Shown in pieces: positions 43,059 to 50,945 of a stretch of DNA of 64,000 nucleotides; the first letter of the stretch is position 1; every line of letters begins with the position of its first letter. A model generated the notes under the pieces. It saw only the letters and a list, made by a program, of their open reading frames with translations. It was not told the DNA's origin and did not search any database. The stretch spans positions 3,348,001 to 3,412,000 of the forward strand of contig NZ_CP031704.1 of assembly GCF_003428335.1 (NCBI RefSeq). Direction: 5' to 3'. Origin of the DNA: Solimonas sp. K1W22B-7. GTDB taxonomy: Bacteria > Pseudomonadota > Gammaproteobacteria > Nevskiales > Nevskiaceae. The position numbers were made by a program, and so were the translations under genes.

Positions 43059-43598
43059 CTACCAGCGCATCATCGGCATGGGGCTCCAGGGCCGCGTCAG
43101 CAGGCGCTTGCCGCTGAGCTGCACCAGGCGCAGGTGAAAGCCGGCATCGGGCAGCGCCGCCATCACCGCCCGGCGGAAGTCCTTCGGCACGCCGTAGCCG
43201 GCGAGGCCGAGCAGCACGTCGATCCAGTCGGCACGGCGGAAAGCTTCCACCGCCTCGCGGTGAGCACCCTGCCAGGACCTGATCTTGTGGTGCTGCTGGA
43301 TCATCGCCTCGATCAGTTCGGCGTCCAGCTCCGGCGCGTTCGCCGCCAGCCAGTCGCGCATGCGGCGCGCCGAGGGATCCAGGTAGTCCCAGGTGCCATC
43401 GGTCCAGATGCCGATGTCGTGGAACACCAGGGCGACGATCGCGTGGCGCAGCTCGCCCTCGTCGGGCGTGCGCTGCCAGCAGTAGTAGTTGAGCACGCGC
43501 AGGCAATGGTTGCGGTAGGCCGCCATGTCCTCACCGAGATCTCCGGCGTGTTCCTGCAGCAAGGTATCGACCAACGGATGCTGCAGGAGCGGCTGCAT
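43059..43598 (-). CDS. HD-domain phosphohydrolase-like protein
   Basis: This 179-residue protein has HD-family metal ligands: RNHCLRVLNYY, ALVFHDIGIWTD with the His-Asp pair, QQHHKIRSW and RRADWIDVLLG. HD proteins hydrolyse nucleotides or phosphomonoesters, but the substrate here is unknown. The ATG at 43598 has GGGGAC upstream and lies seven bases after the stop of the esterase gene, so the two are co-transcribed. Confidence 0.8.
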   Translation of the reverse strand: MQPLLQHPLVDTLLQEHAGDLGEDMAAYRNHCLRVLNYYCWQRTPDEGELRHAIVALVFHDIGIWTDGTWDYLDPSARRMRDWLAANAPELDAELIEAMIQQHHKIRSWQGAHREAVEAFRRADWIDVLLGLAGYGVPKDFRRAVMAALPDAGFHLRLVQLSGKRLLTRPWSPMPMMRW

Positions 43599-43605
43599 GT
43601 GTCCC

Positions 43606-44652
43606 CTATAGATGCGAGTCCTGCAGGAACTCCCAGATTTCCTGCGTCGCACTCATGTCCTGGCTGGTGGTACCGATCAGCGGCACCGGGAGATACTGCC
43701 AGCCGCCGGGCCAAGCATGGCCGCCACCGGTGACCGTGTAAAGACGCACTTCGGCACCGTTACCGCAGGAAGTGTTGGCCTGCAGCGCGATGGTGGTGCC
43801 GTCGCTGGCGATATCGGGCAACGCGGAGCTGAGGGTCTGGGCGGGATTGCAGCCGTTGCGACCCAGCCAGAACGAGAACGTCTGTGGCACCGAGCGCACG
43901 CCGATGCGGCCGCCGTTGTAGGGCACGATGAGATCGCGTGTTCCGGCCACCAGCATCAGCGGCCGCCGCGCGGCCGGCGTGCAGGCGGACTCCAGGCCAC
44001 CGGTGAGGCTGCCGGCGACGATGCCGAAGCCAGCGATGCGGCCGCTCAACTCGCAGGCCAGGCGCAGGGTCATGAAGCTGCCGTTGGACAGGCCGGCGGC
44101 GTAGACGCGCTGGGCATTGATCGGGAAGTTGGCCTGGAGCTGGTCGATGACGGCGGCGGCGAAGCCGACGTCGTCGTAGCCCTTGGGCCGGGCGGGGTCA
44201 TCGTCCCAGACGCCATCGACCGAGGCCGGCATCACCGCCCAGACGCCCTCCGCCGCCACCAGGTCGGCCACTTCGGTGATGTTGGCCTGGTTCTCGGCGG
44301 TGCCGGCGTTGCCATGGAACAGCATCAGCACCGGTGCGCCGGTGACGACCGGCTCGGGCCGGATCACGACGAAGCGGCGGGTGCGGCCATTGTGCTGGAA
44401 GCTGGCGTCGAAGGCGGCGGTACCGGCGGCCAGCACGAGGTTGTTGCCCTGCAGCCGGATCACCACGTGATCCAGGTAAGGCGGCGTCAGCTGCGTGGCG
44501 CCGATCAGCAAGGGGTCCAGCGCCTCGGTGGTGCCGCCGGCCAGGGTGCCCACCGTGTTGACGGTGCGGCTCAGCAGGCTTTCGAGGGGGCCGGCGGCAT
44601 GGGCCGGCAGCAGGCACAGCGACAGCAGAAGCCCAAGGGTGATGGCGCGCAT
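43606..44652 (-). CDS. LpqC/PHB-depolymerase-like secreted esterase
   Basis: This 348-residue protein has a signal peptide (MRAITLGLLLSLCLLPAHA). The alpha/beta-hydrolase features are LFHGNAGTAENQANI near the oxyanion site, the nucleophile elbow AGLSNGSFM (G-x-S-x-G), the acid GTRDLIVPYNGG and the histidine GGGHAWPGG. The order matches the LpqC/poly(3-hydroxybutyrate) depolymerase group, which also contains feruloyl and acetylxylan esterases. The real substrate is open. The ATG has GGGAGAG upstream. Confidence 0.83.
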   Translation of the reverse strand: MRAITLGLLLSLCLLPAHAAGPLESLLSRTVNTVGTLAGGTTEALDPLLIGATQLTPPYLDHVVIRLQGNNLVLAAGTAAFDASFQHNGRTRRFVVIRPEPVVTGAPVLMLFHGNAGTAENQANITEVADLVAAEGVWAVMPASVDGVWDDDPARPKGYDDVGFAAAVIDQLQANFPINAQRVYAAGLSNGSFMTLRLACELSGRIAGFGIVAGSLTGGLESACTPAARRPLMLVAGTRDLIVPYNGGRIGVRSVPQTFSFWLGRNGCNPAQTLSSALPDIASDGTTIALQANTSCGNGAEVRLYTVTGGGHAWPGGWQYLPVPLIGTTSQDMSATQEIWEFLQDSHL

Positions 44653-44751
44653 GTTGACTCTCCCTGTCATTGGAACACTCCGGCCCCTACGCCGGGCTGG
44701 GAAGAGCTTATTCCCTGTCTGCGCTGCCGTGCAGCGAACCTGACGAGTGGT

Positions 44752-45987
44752 TCAGGTACGGCTTGCGTTGCGGAAACGCCAGGTCGCCCTCGCCCCGCCA
44801 CCCTCGCGGTTTTCCACCCGCAGCTCCCAGCCGTAGCGATCCGCCAGCACGCGGGCGATGTAGAGGCCCATGCCGGAACCTCCCTCGCGGGCATGGAAGC
44901 CAGGCTCGAAGAGATGCGGCATCGCTGCGGGCGCAACGCCGGGGCCCTGGTCGTCGACGGTGACGCAGCCATGCTCCAGGGTGACCGTCACCCTGCCCGC
45001 CGGCGAGGCCTGCAGGGCGTTGCGGAACAGGTTGGTGAAGACCACGCGCACGGCACCGGGCGAGGCCACCAGGACCTCGGGCGTGAGCCGCCAGTCGATG
45101 CGCGCCGCGCCGTCCTCGTCCAGGTGCGGCTCGACGGCTTCGGGCAACAGTTCTTCCAGGTGGATTTCCAGCAGCGTCGACGACACGCGGGTGCGCGACA
45201 GCGCCAGCAGCGCATCGAGGATCTCGCGCATGTCGCGGGCGCCGCGCTCGAGCCGCTGCAGCGAGCGCTGCGAGGCGGGATCGATCTTGTCGCGCATCAT
45301 TTCGCCCGCGGCGGAGATCACCATCAGCGGGCCGCGCAACTCATGGCTCGCGGCCGCGGCAAACGCCCGCTCGCGCTCGATCAGGCGCTCGATGTCCTCC
45401 AGCCGGCCGTTGAGGGCGCTGACCACCAGGTTCAGTTCGCTGTCGGCATGGCTGACGGAGATGCGCAGGTGACGGCGATTGGGATCCAGCGCCCGCACCT
45501 GTTCCAGCAGCTCCAGGTAGGGGCGCAGGGCGCGGTCGGTGGTACGGTCGGCGGCGATCCAGGTGATCGAGAACACCAGCAGCGCGGTCAGCGAGACGCC
45601 CAGCCACAGCCAGCGCTCGCGCTGCTCGACGAACTCCACCGGGTAGGCCAGGTAGGCGGCATCACCCGGTGCAACCTCGCGCATGTAGACGCAGTAGTCC
45701 TCGCCGTGAATTTCAACGGGCTCGGTGATCCCCGGCTGCAGGCTGCCCAGCGCCTCAGGCAGCACGCCCCCGAGCGCGGGGCGGAAGAACTTGAGCGTGG
45801 ACACCTGCTGCTCCTGCGGCTCCGGCACGACCTCCGCCTCCAGCAGGGTATCCATCTGGCGCGCGAGCATGTCGTTGATGGCGGCATCCTCGATCGCCTC
45901 GTCGGCGACGTACAGCGCGGCGCCACCCAGCAAGGCGGCCGCCACCGACAAGCCCAGTACGATGCGGCGGATGCGCTGGCGCAGCAT
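44752..45987 (-). CDS. Sensor histidine kinase
   Basis: This 411-residue inner-membrane protein has two helices (residues 8-27 and about 128-148) around a periplasmic sensor loop. The phosphoacceptor region is AAASHELRGPLMVISAAGEM, the N box is FTNLFRNALQAS, and the G boxes are DDQGPGVAP and GGSGMGLYIARVL. It would sense an envelope signal and phosphorylate the adjacent response regulator. The start lies one base after the regulator's stop codon, so the pair is translationally linked. Confidence 0.92.
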   Translation of the reverse strand: MLRQRIRRIVLGLSVAAALLGGAALYVADEAIEDAAINDMLARQMDTLLEAEVVPEPQEQQVSTLKFFRPALGGVLPEALGSLQPGITEPVEIHGEDYCVYMREVAPGDAAYLAYPVEFVEQRERWLWLGVSLTALLVFSITWIAADRTTDRALRPYLELLEQVRALDPNRRHLRISVSHADSELNLVVSALNGRLEDIERLIERERAFAAAASHELRGPLMVISAAGEMMRDKIDPASQRSLQRLERGARDMREILDALLALSRTRVSSTLLEIHLEELLPEAVEPHLDEDGAARIDWRLTPEVLVASPGAVRVVFTNLFRNALQASPAGRVTVTLEHGCVTVDDQGPGVAPAAMPHLFEPGFHAREGGSGMGLYIARVLADRYGWELRVENREGGGARATWRFRNASRT

Positions 45988-45988
45988 C

Positions 45989-46675
45989 TCAGGCCTTTTG
46001 CTCGAGGTCTGCCAGGCGGTAACCGATGCCGCGGAAGGTATGCAGCAGTTTGCGCGGGTGTTCGCGGTCGATCGCATCGCGCAGCTTGTGCATGTGTGCC
46101 CTCAGGAAATCCTGGTCTGGCGGCTCCTCGCCCCAGAGCAGGTATTCCAGCTCCTCGCGCGGCACGATGCGGTCGCCGTTGCGCATCAGGTGCTCCAGCA
46201 GCTTGGCCAGGGTCGGCGACAGTGCGATCAGTTGACCGGCGCGACGCAGCTCGCGCGTGCGCGTGTGGAGTACCAGGTCGCCGACGCTGAGCTGGGAACT
46301 GGCGACACGGTTGCTGGCGCGACGATGCAGCGCGGTCAGGCGGGCGTACAGTTCGGCCAGCTCGAAGGGCTTGACCAGGTAGTCGTCGGCACCGGCCTCG
46401 AAGCCGGCGACCTTGTCGTTCACGGTATCCAGCGCCGTGAGCATCAGCACCGGCGCGGTCAGGCCATGCTCGCCGCGCAGGCGCGCGCAGAGCGTCGCGC
46501 CATCCATGCGCGGCAGCAGGCGGTCGAGCACCACGACGTCGTAGGTCTCCTGGGTGGCCAGGCGCAGGGCGGCAAGGCCGTCACGCGCATAGTCCACGAC
46601 GTGCCCGCGCTCTTCGAGGTACTCGCCGACGGATTCAGCGATATCCGCGTGGTCCTCGACGATCAGGACGCGCAT
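45989..46675 (-). CDS. OmpR-type response regulator
   Basis: This 228-residue protein has a receiver domain with the phosphorylation aspartate in VVVLDRLLPRMDG and the KPFE lysine. A winged-helix DNA-binding domain follows (FLRAHMHKLRDAID, HTFRGIGYRL). It is the first gene of the pair, with the kinase immediately downstream and a DUF4382-like lipoprotein gene 14 bases upstream on the same strand, so all three may be one operon. Confidence 0.93.
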   Translation of the reverse strand: MRVLIVEDHADIAESVGEYLEERGHVVDYARDGLAALRLATQETYDVVVLDRLLPRMDGATLCARLRGEHGLTAPVLMLTALDTVNDKVAGFEAGADDYLVKPFELAELYARLTALHRRASNRVASSQLSVGDLVLHTRTRELRRAGQLIALSPTLAKLLEHLMRNGDRIVPREELEYLLWGEEPPDQDFLRAHMHKLRDAIDREHPRKLLHTFRGIGYRLADLEQKA

Positions 46676-46689
46676 GTGCGGGCTAGACC

Positions 46690-47565
46690 CTAGAAGTTCC
46701 GGGTCACAGTGCCGCCCTCGGTGATCTCCACCAGCTGCGCGTCGCGGAACAGCAGCGTTGTCTGCCGGGTCAGTGGATCGTCGAGTTCGGCGGTGCAGGT
46801 GTAGGCCACCGTGTACTGCCCCGCGGGCAGGCCGCGGAAGCGGTAGCTGTAGTCGCCATCGTCACCCGCGCGGGTCACGCTGGCCGAGACCAGCGGCGAA
46901 CTGGCCTGCTCGTCGGCGAAGTAGTCGCTGAGCTGGGTACGACGATCGCCCTTGTAGAGGTACATGGCGAAACCCTCTTCGTCGCTGTCGCCGCAGTTGC
47001 CACCGGCGACGTAGTCTTCGTCGACACTGCCGCTGAGGGTGCCGCCGTCGCCGGAGCGTACCGCGGTGCCGACCTGGCGCAGGCGGTAGAAATCGTCCTG
47101 CTGGGTCTGCAGCGAGAACGAGAAGCGCAGGTCCAGCACCGCCAGCAGGGTCTCGGTTTCGTCCTCGTCGTCCTGCAGCTGGACGTCGATGTCGGCGCCC
47201 GGCTGCAGGTCGGCCAGGCGGATCGGGAATGTGTCGCCATCCTCGTTTTCCAGCTCGCCGTCGCGGGAGTCGAAGACCAGGCGCAGCTTGCGGTAGCGCG
47301 CGGCGGCCACCTTCTCGCCGGACACCAGCCGCAGCAGCTCGGTGCCCTGGAAGTCCAGCAGGTCGACCTCGCGGTCGTCGGTGTCGATGGTGACGGTGCC
47401 GCCACCCTCGTTCTGCAGTTCAACCGCCTTGATGCGCACGGTAATGCGCTCGGCGTCCACCGGCCGGTTGACCGTGGCCAGTTCGATATCGAGGTCGGAC
47501 TCGCAGGCGGCCAGGGCGACGGCCAGGAGGATCAGGGGCAGGCGCAGCAATGTACGGATGTTCAT
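46690..47565 (-). CDS. DUF4382-like lipoprotein, copy 1
   Basis: This 291-residue protein has a lipoprotein signal (LILLAVALAAC, Cys21). The mature part is acidic with beta-rich segments such as ERITVRIKAVELQNEGGGTV and VDLLDFQGTELLRLVSGEKV, then YRKLRLVFDSRDGEL, all typical of DUF4382. The C-terminal part has FRGLPAGQYTVAYTCTAE, like a carboxypeptidase-regulatory fold. It is clearly related to the protein at 49188-50066. Its place upstream of a two-component system suggests it may sense or be an output. The function is unknown. Confidence 0.75.
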   Translation of the reverse strand: MNIRTLLRLPLILLAVALAACESDLDIELATVNRPVDAERITVRIKAVELQNEGGGTVTIDTDDREVDLLDFQGTELLRLVSGEKVAAARYRKLRLVFDSRDGELENEDGDTFPIRLADLQPGADIDVQLQDDEDETETLLAVLDLRFSFSLQTQQDDFYRLRQVGTAVRSGDGGTLSGSVDEDYVAGGNCGDSDEEGFAMYLYKGDRRTQLSDYFADEQASSPLVSASVTRAGDDGDYSYRFRGLPAGQYTVAYTCTAELDDPLTRQTTLLFRDAQLVEITEGGTVTRNF

Positions 47566-47707
47566 GACTCCGGAGTGTAACAGCCACCCCCCGGGGTTCA
47601 GTCAATTTGAAGCACCTGTTCAGGATTTTCCGGTTTCTTGAAACCCCGGCCCCGGCCTATGCTGCGGCCCGCGGTACTTGCGACCCCGACCACCCCAAGG
47701 AGAATCC

Positions 47708-48319
47708 ATGAAACTGTACTTCGCCCCCGGTGCCTGCTCCCTCTCGCCGCATATCGTGCTGCACGAGGCCGGCATCGCCGCTGAAACCGAAAAGGTGGAC
47801 CTGGCCAGCAAGAAGACCGCCTCCGGGGCTGACTTTGCCAGCATCAATCCCAAGGGCTACGTCCCGGCGCTGCAGCTGGACGATGGCACGCTGCTGACCG
47901 AGGGCCCGGCCATCGTGCAGTACCTGGCCGACCAGCGCCCGGCATCGAAGCTGGCGCCGGAGAACGGCACGCTGCCGCGCTACCAGCTGCAGTCGCTGCT
48001 CAACTTCATCAGCACCGAGATCCACAAGAGCTACAGCCCGCTGTTCAGGCCGACCACGGTGCCGGAAGCCCGGCAGGTGGCGATCGACAACCTGCAGAAG
48101 CGCTACGACACGGTCGAGGAGATGCTGGCGAACCGCCAGTACATCACCGGCGAGCAGTTCACCGTGGCCGACGCCTACCTCTTCACCGTGACCAACTGGA
48201 GCCGCGTGGTGAAGGTGGACCTGTTCTCGACGCGGCCGAACCTGGTGGCGTACATGGAGCGCGTGGGCGGCCGGCCGGCGGTGCAGAGCGCGATGCGAGC
48301 GGAAGGCTTGATCAAGTAG
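47708..48319 (+). CDS. Glutathione S-transferase (bacterial beta type)
   Basis: This 203-residue protein starts MKLYFAPGACSLSPHIVLHE, the classic bacterial beta-class N-terminus with the conserved Cys10. PKGYVPALQLDDG provides the cis-proline and TEGPAIVQYLAD the glutathione-binding acid-serine type motif. The C-terminal helical domain contains FTVADAYLFTVTNWSRVV. It conjugates glutathione to electrophiles or acts as a thiol reductase. The ATG has AAGGAG upstream. It is divergent from the first DUF4382-like gene. Confidence 0.93.
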   Translation: MKLYFAPGACSLSPHIVLHEAGIAAETEKVDLASKKTASGADFASINPKGYVPALQLDDGTLLTEGPAIVQYLADQRPASKLAPENGTLPRYQLQSLLNFISTEIHKSYSPLFRPTTVPEARQVAIDNLQKRYDTVEEMLANRQYITGEQFTVADAYLFTVTNWSRVVKVDLFSTRPNLVAYMERVGGRPAVQSAMRAEGLIK

Positions 48320-48351
48320 CGAGGGCGGAATGGCCCCTCGCTGTATGCCGT

Positions 48352-48377
48352 CCCCTCTCCCGCTTGCGGGAGAGGGG
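48352..48377. repeat. REP-like element family A, single hairpin (copy 3)
   Basis: A 26-base palindrome contains the core CTCTCCCGCTTGCGGGAGAG. No second hairpin is found nearby. It lies between the convergent ends of the GST and EF-hand genes, where it may act as a transcription barrier. Confidence 0.88.
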
Positions 48378-48451
48378 TTCCAAGAAAGCAAAAAGGCCCC
48401 GCACCGCCACCCGTTCCCACAAGGGCTGCGAGGCAATCCCGAAGTCTTCGC

Positions 48452-48910
48452 CTAGAGCGGTAACGCCGGTGGCGGCGGCATCACCTCCTCAGCCTCCAGC
48501 ACCCCGTTCCCATCCCGGTCCATCTTCACGAAGGCCTGGTCCGCCTGCGCCAGGACTTCGGCCTGGTCCAAGTAGCCATCGCCATTCGTGTCCTTCGGTG
48601 CCGGAGGCAGCGGCAGGCCATGGGTTTTCAGCTTGTCGCCGGCCGCAGGCGCTCCCTCCGCCCGGCCCAGGCGCATCACGAAATGCCGCGGCATCAGTTG
48701 CTTCTGCTCGGCAGCATCCAGATACCCGTCCGAATTGCGGTCCGCAGCGCGGAAGCGCGCGGCGGCGCCCTCGCGCCATTCGCTGCGGTCGACCTGCCCG
48801 TTCTCGTCGTAATCGGCCGGCAGTGGCAGCTGCGCCAGCGCGGCGCCGGCCAGCAGGAACAGGGGCAGCATCAGCAGGCCGGAGCCCAGGGAAAGCTTGA
48901 GGGTCAGCAT
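48452..48910 (-). CDS. Secreted EF-hand calcium-binding protein
   Basis: This 152-residue protein has a signal peptide (residues 1-26, ending AGAALA-QLP). Four EF-hand-type loops follow: DYDENGQVDRSEW, DRNSDGYLDAAEQ, DTNGDGYLDQAEV and DRDGNGVLEAEEV, so up to four calcium ions could bind. There is no enzymatic domain. Small periplasmic EF-hand proteins are common in Xanthomonadales-type bacteria, and their roles are mostly unknown. The ATG is 11 bases from the left end of the foldback element. Confidence 0.88.
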   Translation of the reverse strand: MLTLKLSLGSGLLMLPLFLLAGAALAQLPLPADYDENGQVDRSEWREGAAARFRAADRNSDGYLDAAEQKQLMPRHFVMRLGRAEGAPAAGDKLKTHGLPLPPAPKDTNGDGYLDQAEVLAQADQAFVKMDRDGNGVLEAEEVMPPPPALPL

Positions 48911-48921
48911 GGGGTTTTCTC

Positions 48922-49191
48922 CTAGGGCCTGTTAACACTACGGCAGTCGCTGCGACGGAGACCGTTTTGGCGCAGGGCTATGTCCCGGCACGCGCGGTGT
49001 ACTCGAAGTACATCAGCGGGGCGGGACGACGCCCTGCGCCAAAACGGTCCCGCCCGAAGGGTGCCCCCGTCTTTGCGGCCATGCTGTGTTGCTCGTCGGT
49101 TATTTGGAACCACCAAACTCCCTCCTCGCGTCGTGCCTGGCCGCAAATACGGGGGCATCGCAGCGACTGCCGTAGCGTTAACAGGCCCTAG
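48922..49191. mobile_element. 270-bp nested foldback element (MITE-like)
   Basis: The ends are 34-base inverted repeats with one mismatch (48922-48955 and 49158-49191), each beginning CTAGGGCCTGTTAAC. Inside, ACCGTTTTGGCGCAGGGC (48961-48978) is repeated perfectly inverted at 49031-49048, and the centre has a TGTACT-CGA-AGTACA hairpin. No transposase is encoded; tiny open frames inside look meaningless. Structure and size fit a MITE or a structured non-autonomous element. The right end supplies the stop codon of the neighbouring lipoprotein gene. Confidence 0.8.
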
Positions 49192-50066
49192 TCGTCGGTA
49201 AAGGCAATGCTGCGGATTTCTCCCTCGGTCACCGTGGCGTTGCGGCGGTGGCTGAAGTCGAGGTCGTCGGAGGTGGCCGGGCGCTCGTCGTCGGCCTTGC
49301 AGGTCAGGGCCAGGGTGTAGTCGCCCTCCGGCAGGTAGGCGAAGCGGTAGCGGTAGCCACCGTCGCCGTCGTCGTAGACCGCTGCGGCGGAGACCGGCTG
49401 GGTACCGCTGCTGCGGTCGCGGGCATAGTCGACCGGGGTCACGCCGTTGCCTGCATAGGCATAGACGCCGACCCCGCGCAGGATGCTGCGGCCCTGCCGG
49501 CAGTCGGAGTCTTCCACCAGGGCGTTGGCCACCTTGCCGGAGACTTCGCCGACCTGGTCCGGGTCCATGGCGCGCAGGACCGGGTTCAGGGCATAGCTGC
49601 CGAGGCTGTCGACGTTGTCGTCCAGCGAGAAGCGCAGTTCCAGGTCCAGCAGCAGGCCGGCCTCGTCCTCCTCGCCCACGTCGAGGTCCAGGCCGGTGAA
49701 TTCCTGGCTGGCGGGCGGGACCACCGGGACCTGGCTGCCGTCGCTGCGGCCGACATAGGAACCCTCGTCGGCGAACGTCAGGTAGGCCCCCGTATAGCGG
49801 GCCGTCGGAACCTTGACGCCATCCGCCAGTCTCAGCGTCGAACCGTTGCGGTACTGCAGCAGGTCGACCTCGACCTCGGCATCGATCGTGACGGTGCTGC
49901 CGTCCTCCTTCAGCAGCTTGATGCCGGTGACCTGCAGGACCACCGATTCGGCACCGTCGATGGGGCCGTCGGTAAGGTCCACGTCGAGACTGGCCTCGCA
50001 GGCGGCGAGCAGCGGCAGGCAGGCCAGCAGGGGGATGCAGCGATGCAGCAGCGGGGACACGGACAT
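49188..50066 (-). CDS. DUF4382-like lipoprotein, copy 2
   Basis: This 292-residue protein has a lipoprotein signal (LACLPLLAAC). The body is similar in plan to the protein at 46690-47565: VVLQVTGIKLLKEDGSTVTI, VDLLQYRNGSTLRLADGVKV, then YRYRFAYLPEGDYTLALTC near the end. The shared TVTID and VDLL-x2 motifs show paralogy. Its TAG stop lies in the CTAG end of the foldback element, so insertion may have trimmed or changed the C-terminus. It is divergent from an OmpR/EnvZ-like pair. Confidence 0.75.
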   Translation of the reverse strand: MSVSPLLHRCIPLLACLPLLAACEASLDVDLTDGPIDGAESVVLQVTGIKLLKEDGSTVTIDAEVEVDLLQYRNGSTLRLADGVKVPTARYTGAYLTFADEGSYVGRSDGSQVPVVPPASQEFTGLDLDVGEEDEAGLLLDLELRFSLDDNVDSLGSYALNPVLRAMDPDQVGEVSGKVANALVEDSDCRQGRSILRGVGVYAYAGNGVTPVDYARDRSSGTQPVSAAAVYDDGDGGYRYRFAYLPEGDYTLALTCKADDERPATSDDLDFSHRRNATVTEGEIRSIAFTDD

Positions 50067-50216
50067 TCGGCGGTCACGGTGGCGGGAACTGCGGCCAAGG
50101 TATCGGCCGCCGCCGCCACGGGTCCGCCCCGCAATTGTCGCAATTCGTATCAGCCTGTATCCGGCCCCGGCAAACCCCTTTCTTCACGCCCATTGCGTAC
50201 CTAGAGTCCGTCCAAC

Positions 50217-50945
50217 ATGTCCATCAATCCCAAAGTCCTGCTGGTCGACGACGACGAGCGCCTGCGCAACCTGATCGCCGGTTTCCTGGTGAAGCACGGC
50301 ATCGACGCCGAGGGGGTGGGTACGGCCGCTTCGGCCCAGCGTTATGTCCAGCGCGAGGCCTACGACCTGGTGGTGCTGGACCTGATGCTGCCGGACGGTG
50401 ACGGCATCAGCCTGTGCCGCCGGCTGCGCGAGCTGGCCCCCGGCACGCCGATCATCATGCTGTCGGCACGCGGCGACGACGTGGATCGCATCATCGGCCT
50501 GGAGGTGGGCGCCGACGACTACCTGGGCAAACCCTGCAACCCGCGCGAGCTGGTGGCGCGCATCCACTCGGTGCTGCGGCGCACGCGCCAGCGCGGCACG
50601 CCCGGGATGTCGGCCAGCCGCGAGACGCTGCGCTTCGGCGACTTCGAACTGGACCTGTGGAGCCGCGTGCTGCGGCGTGACGGCGTGCCGCTGCGGCTCA
50701 CCACCGGCGAGTACCAGCTGCTGGAAGCGCTGGCGCTCAATGCGCGGCGCGTGCTGGGCCGCGACGAGCTGCACCGCATGGTCTCGGGCAACCGCGGCGA
50801 GACGCTGTCGCGCTCGATCGACCTGCTGGTGTCGCGGCTGCGCCGCATCCTGGAACCGGATGTCGCGGAGCCGCGCTACATCCAGACCGTCTGGGGCCGC
50901 GGCTATATCTTCGTGCCGGACCACGTGGCGGTGGCGGCGCCGTGA
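50217..50945 (+). CDS. OmpR-like response regulator
   Basis: This 242-residue protein has a receiver domain (VLLVDDDERLRNLIAGFLVK; phosphoacceptor in LVVLDLMLPDGDG) and a winged-helix domain (LRLTTGEYQLLEALALNARR; YIQTVWGRGYIFV). It is closest in character to OmpR. The kinase gene overlaps its stop codon (GTGA). The divergent DUF4382-like lipoprotein gene, 150 bases away, is an obvious candidate target or partner. Confidence 0.93.
   Translation: MSINPKVLLVDDDERLRNLIAGFLVKHGIDAEGVGTAASAQRYVQREAYDLVVLDLMLPDGDGISLCRRLRELAPGTPIIMLSARGDDVDRIIGLEVGADDYLGKPCNPRELVARIHSVLRRTRQRGTPGMSASRETLRFGDFELDLWSRVLRRDGVPLRLTTGEYQLLEALALNARRVLGRDELHRMVSGNRGETLSRSIDLLVSRLRRILEPDVAEPRYIQTVWGRGYIFVPDHVAVAAP

Noticed and set aside
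39403-43137. A very long plus-strand open frame (over 1200 codons)
   Set aside because: It is antisense to the phosphatase and GH31 genes, has no domain logic, and reflects GC-rich codon bias. The minus-strand genes have full motif sets.
43612-46290. A long plus-strand open frame (892 codons)
   Set aside because: It is antisense to the esterase, kinase and regulator genes, all of which have intact catalytic motifs and good starts.
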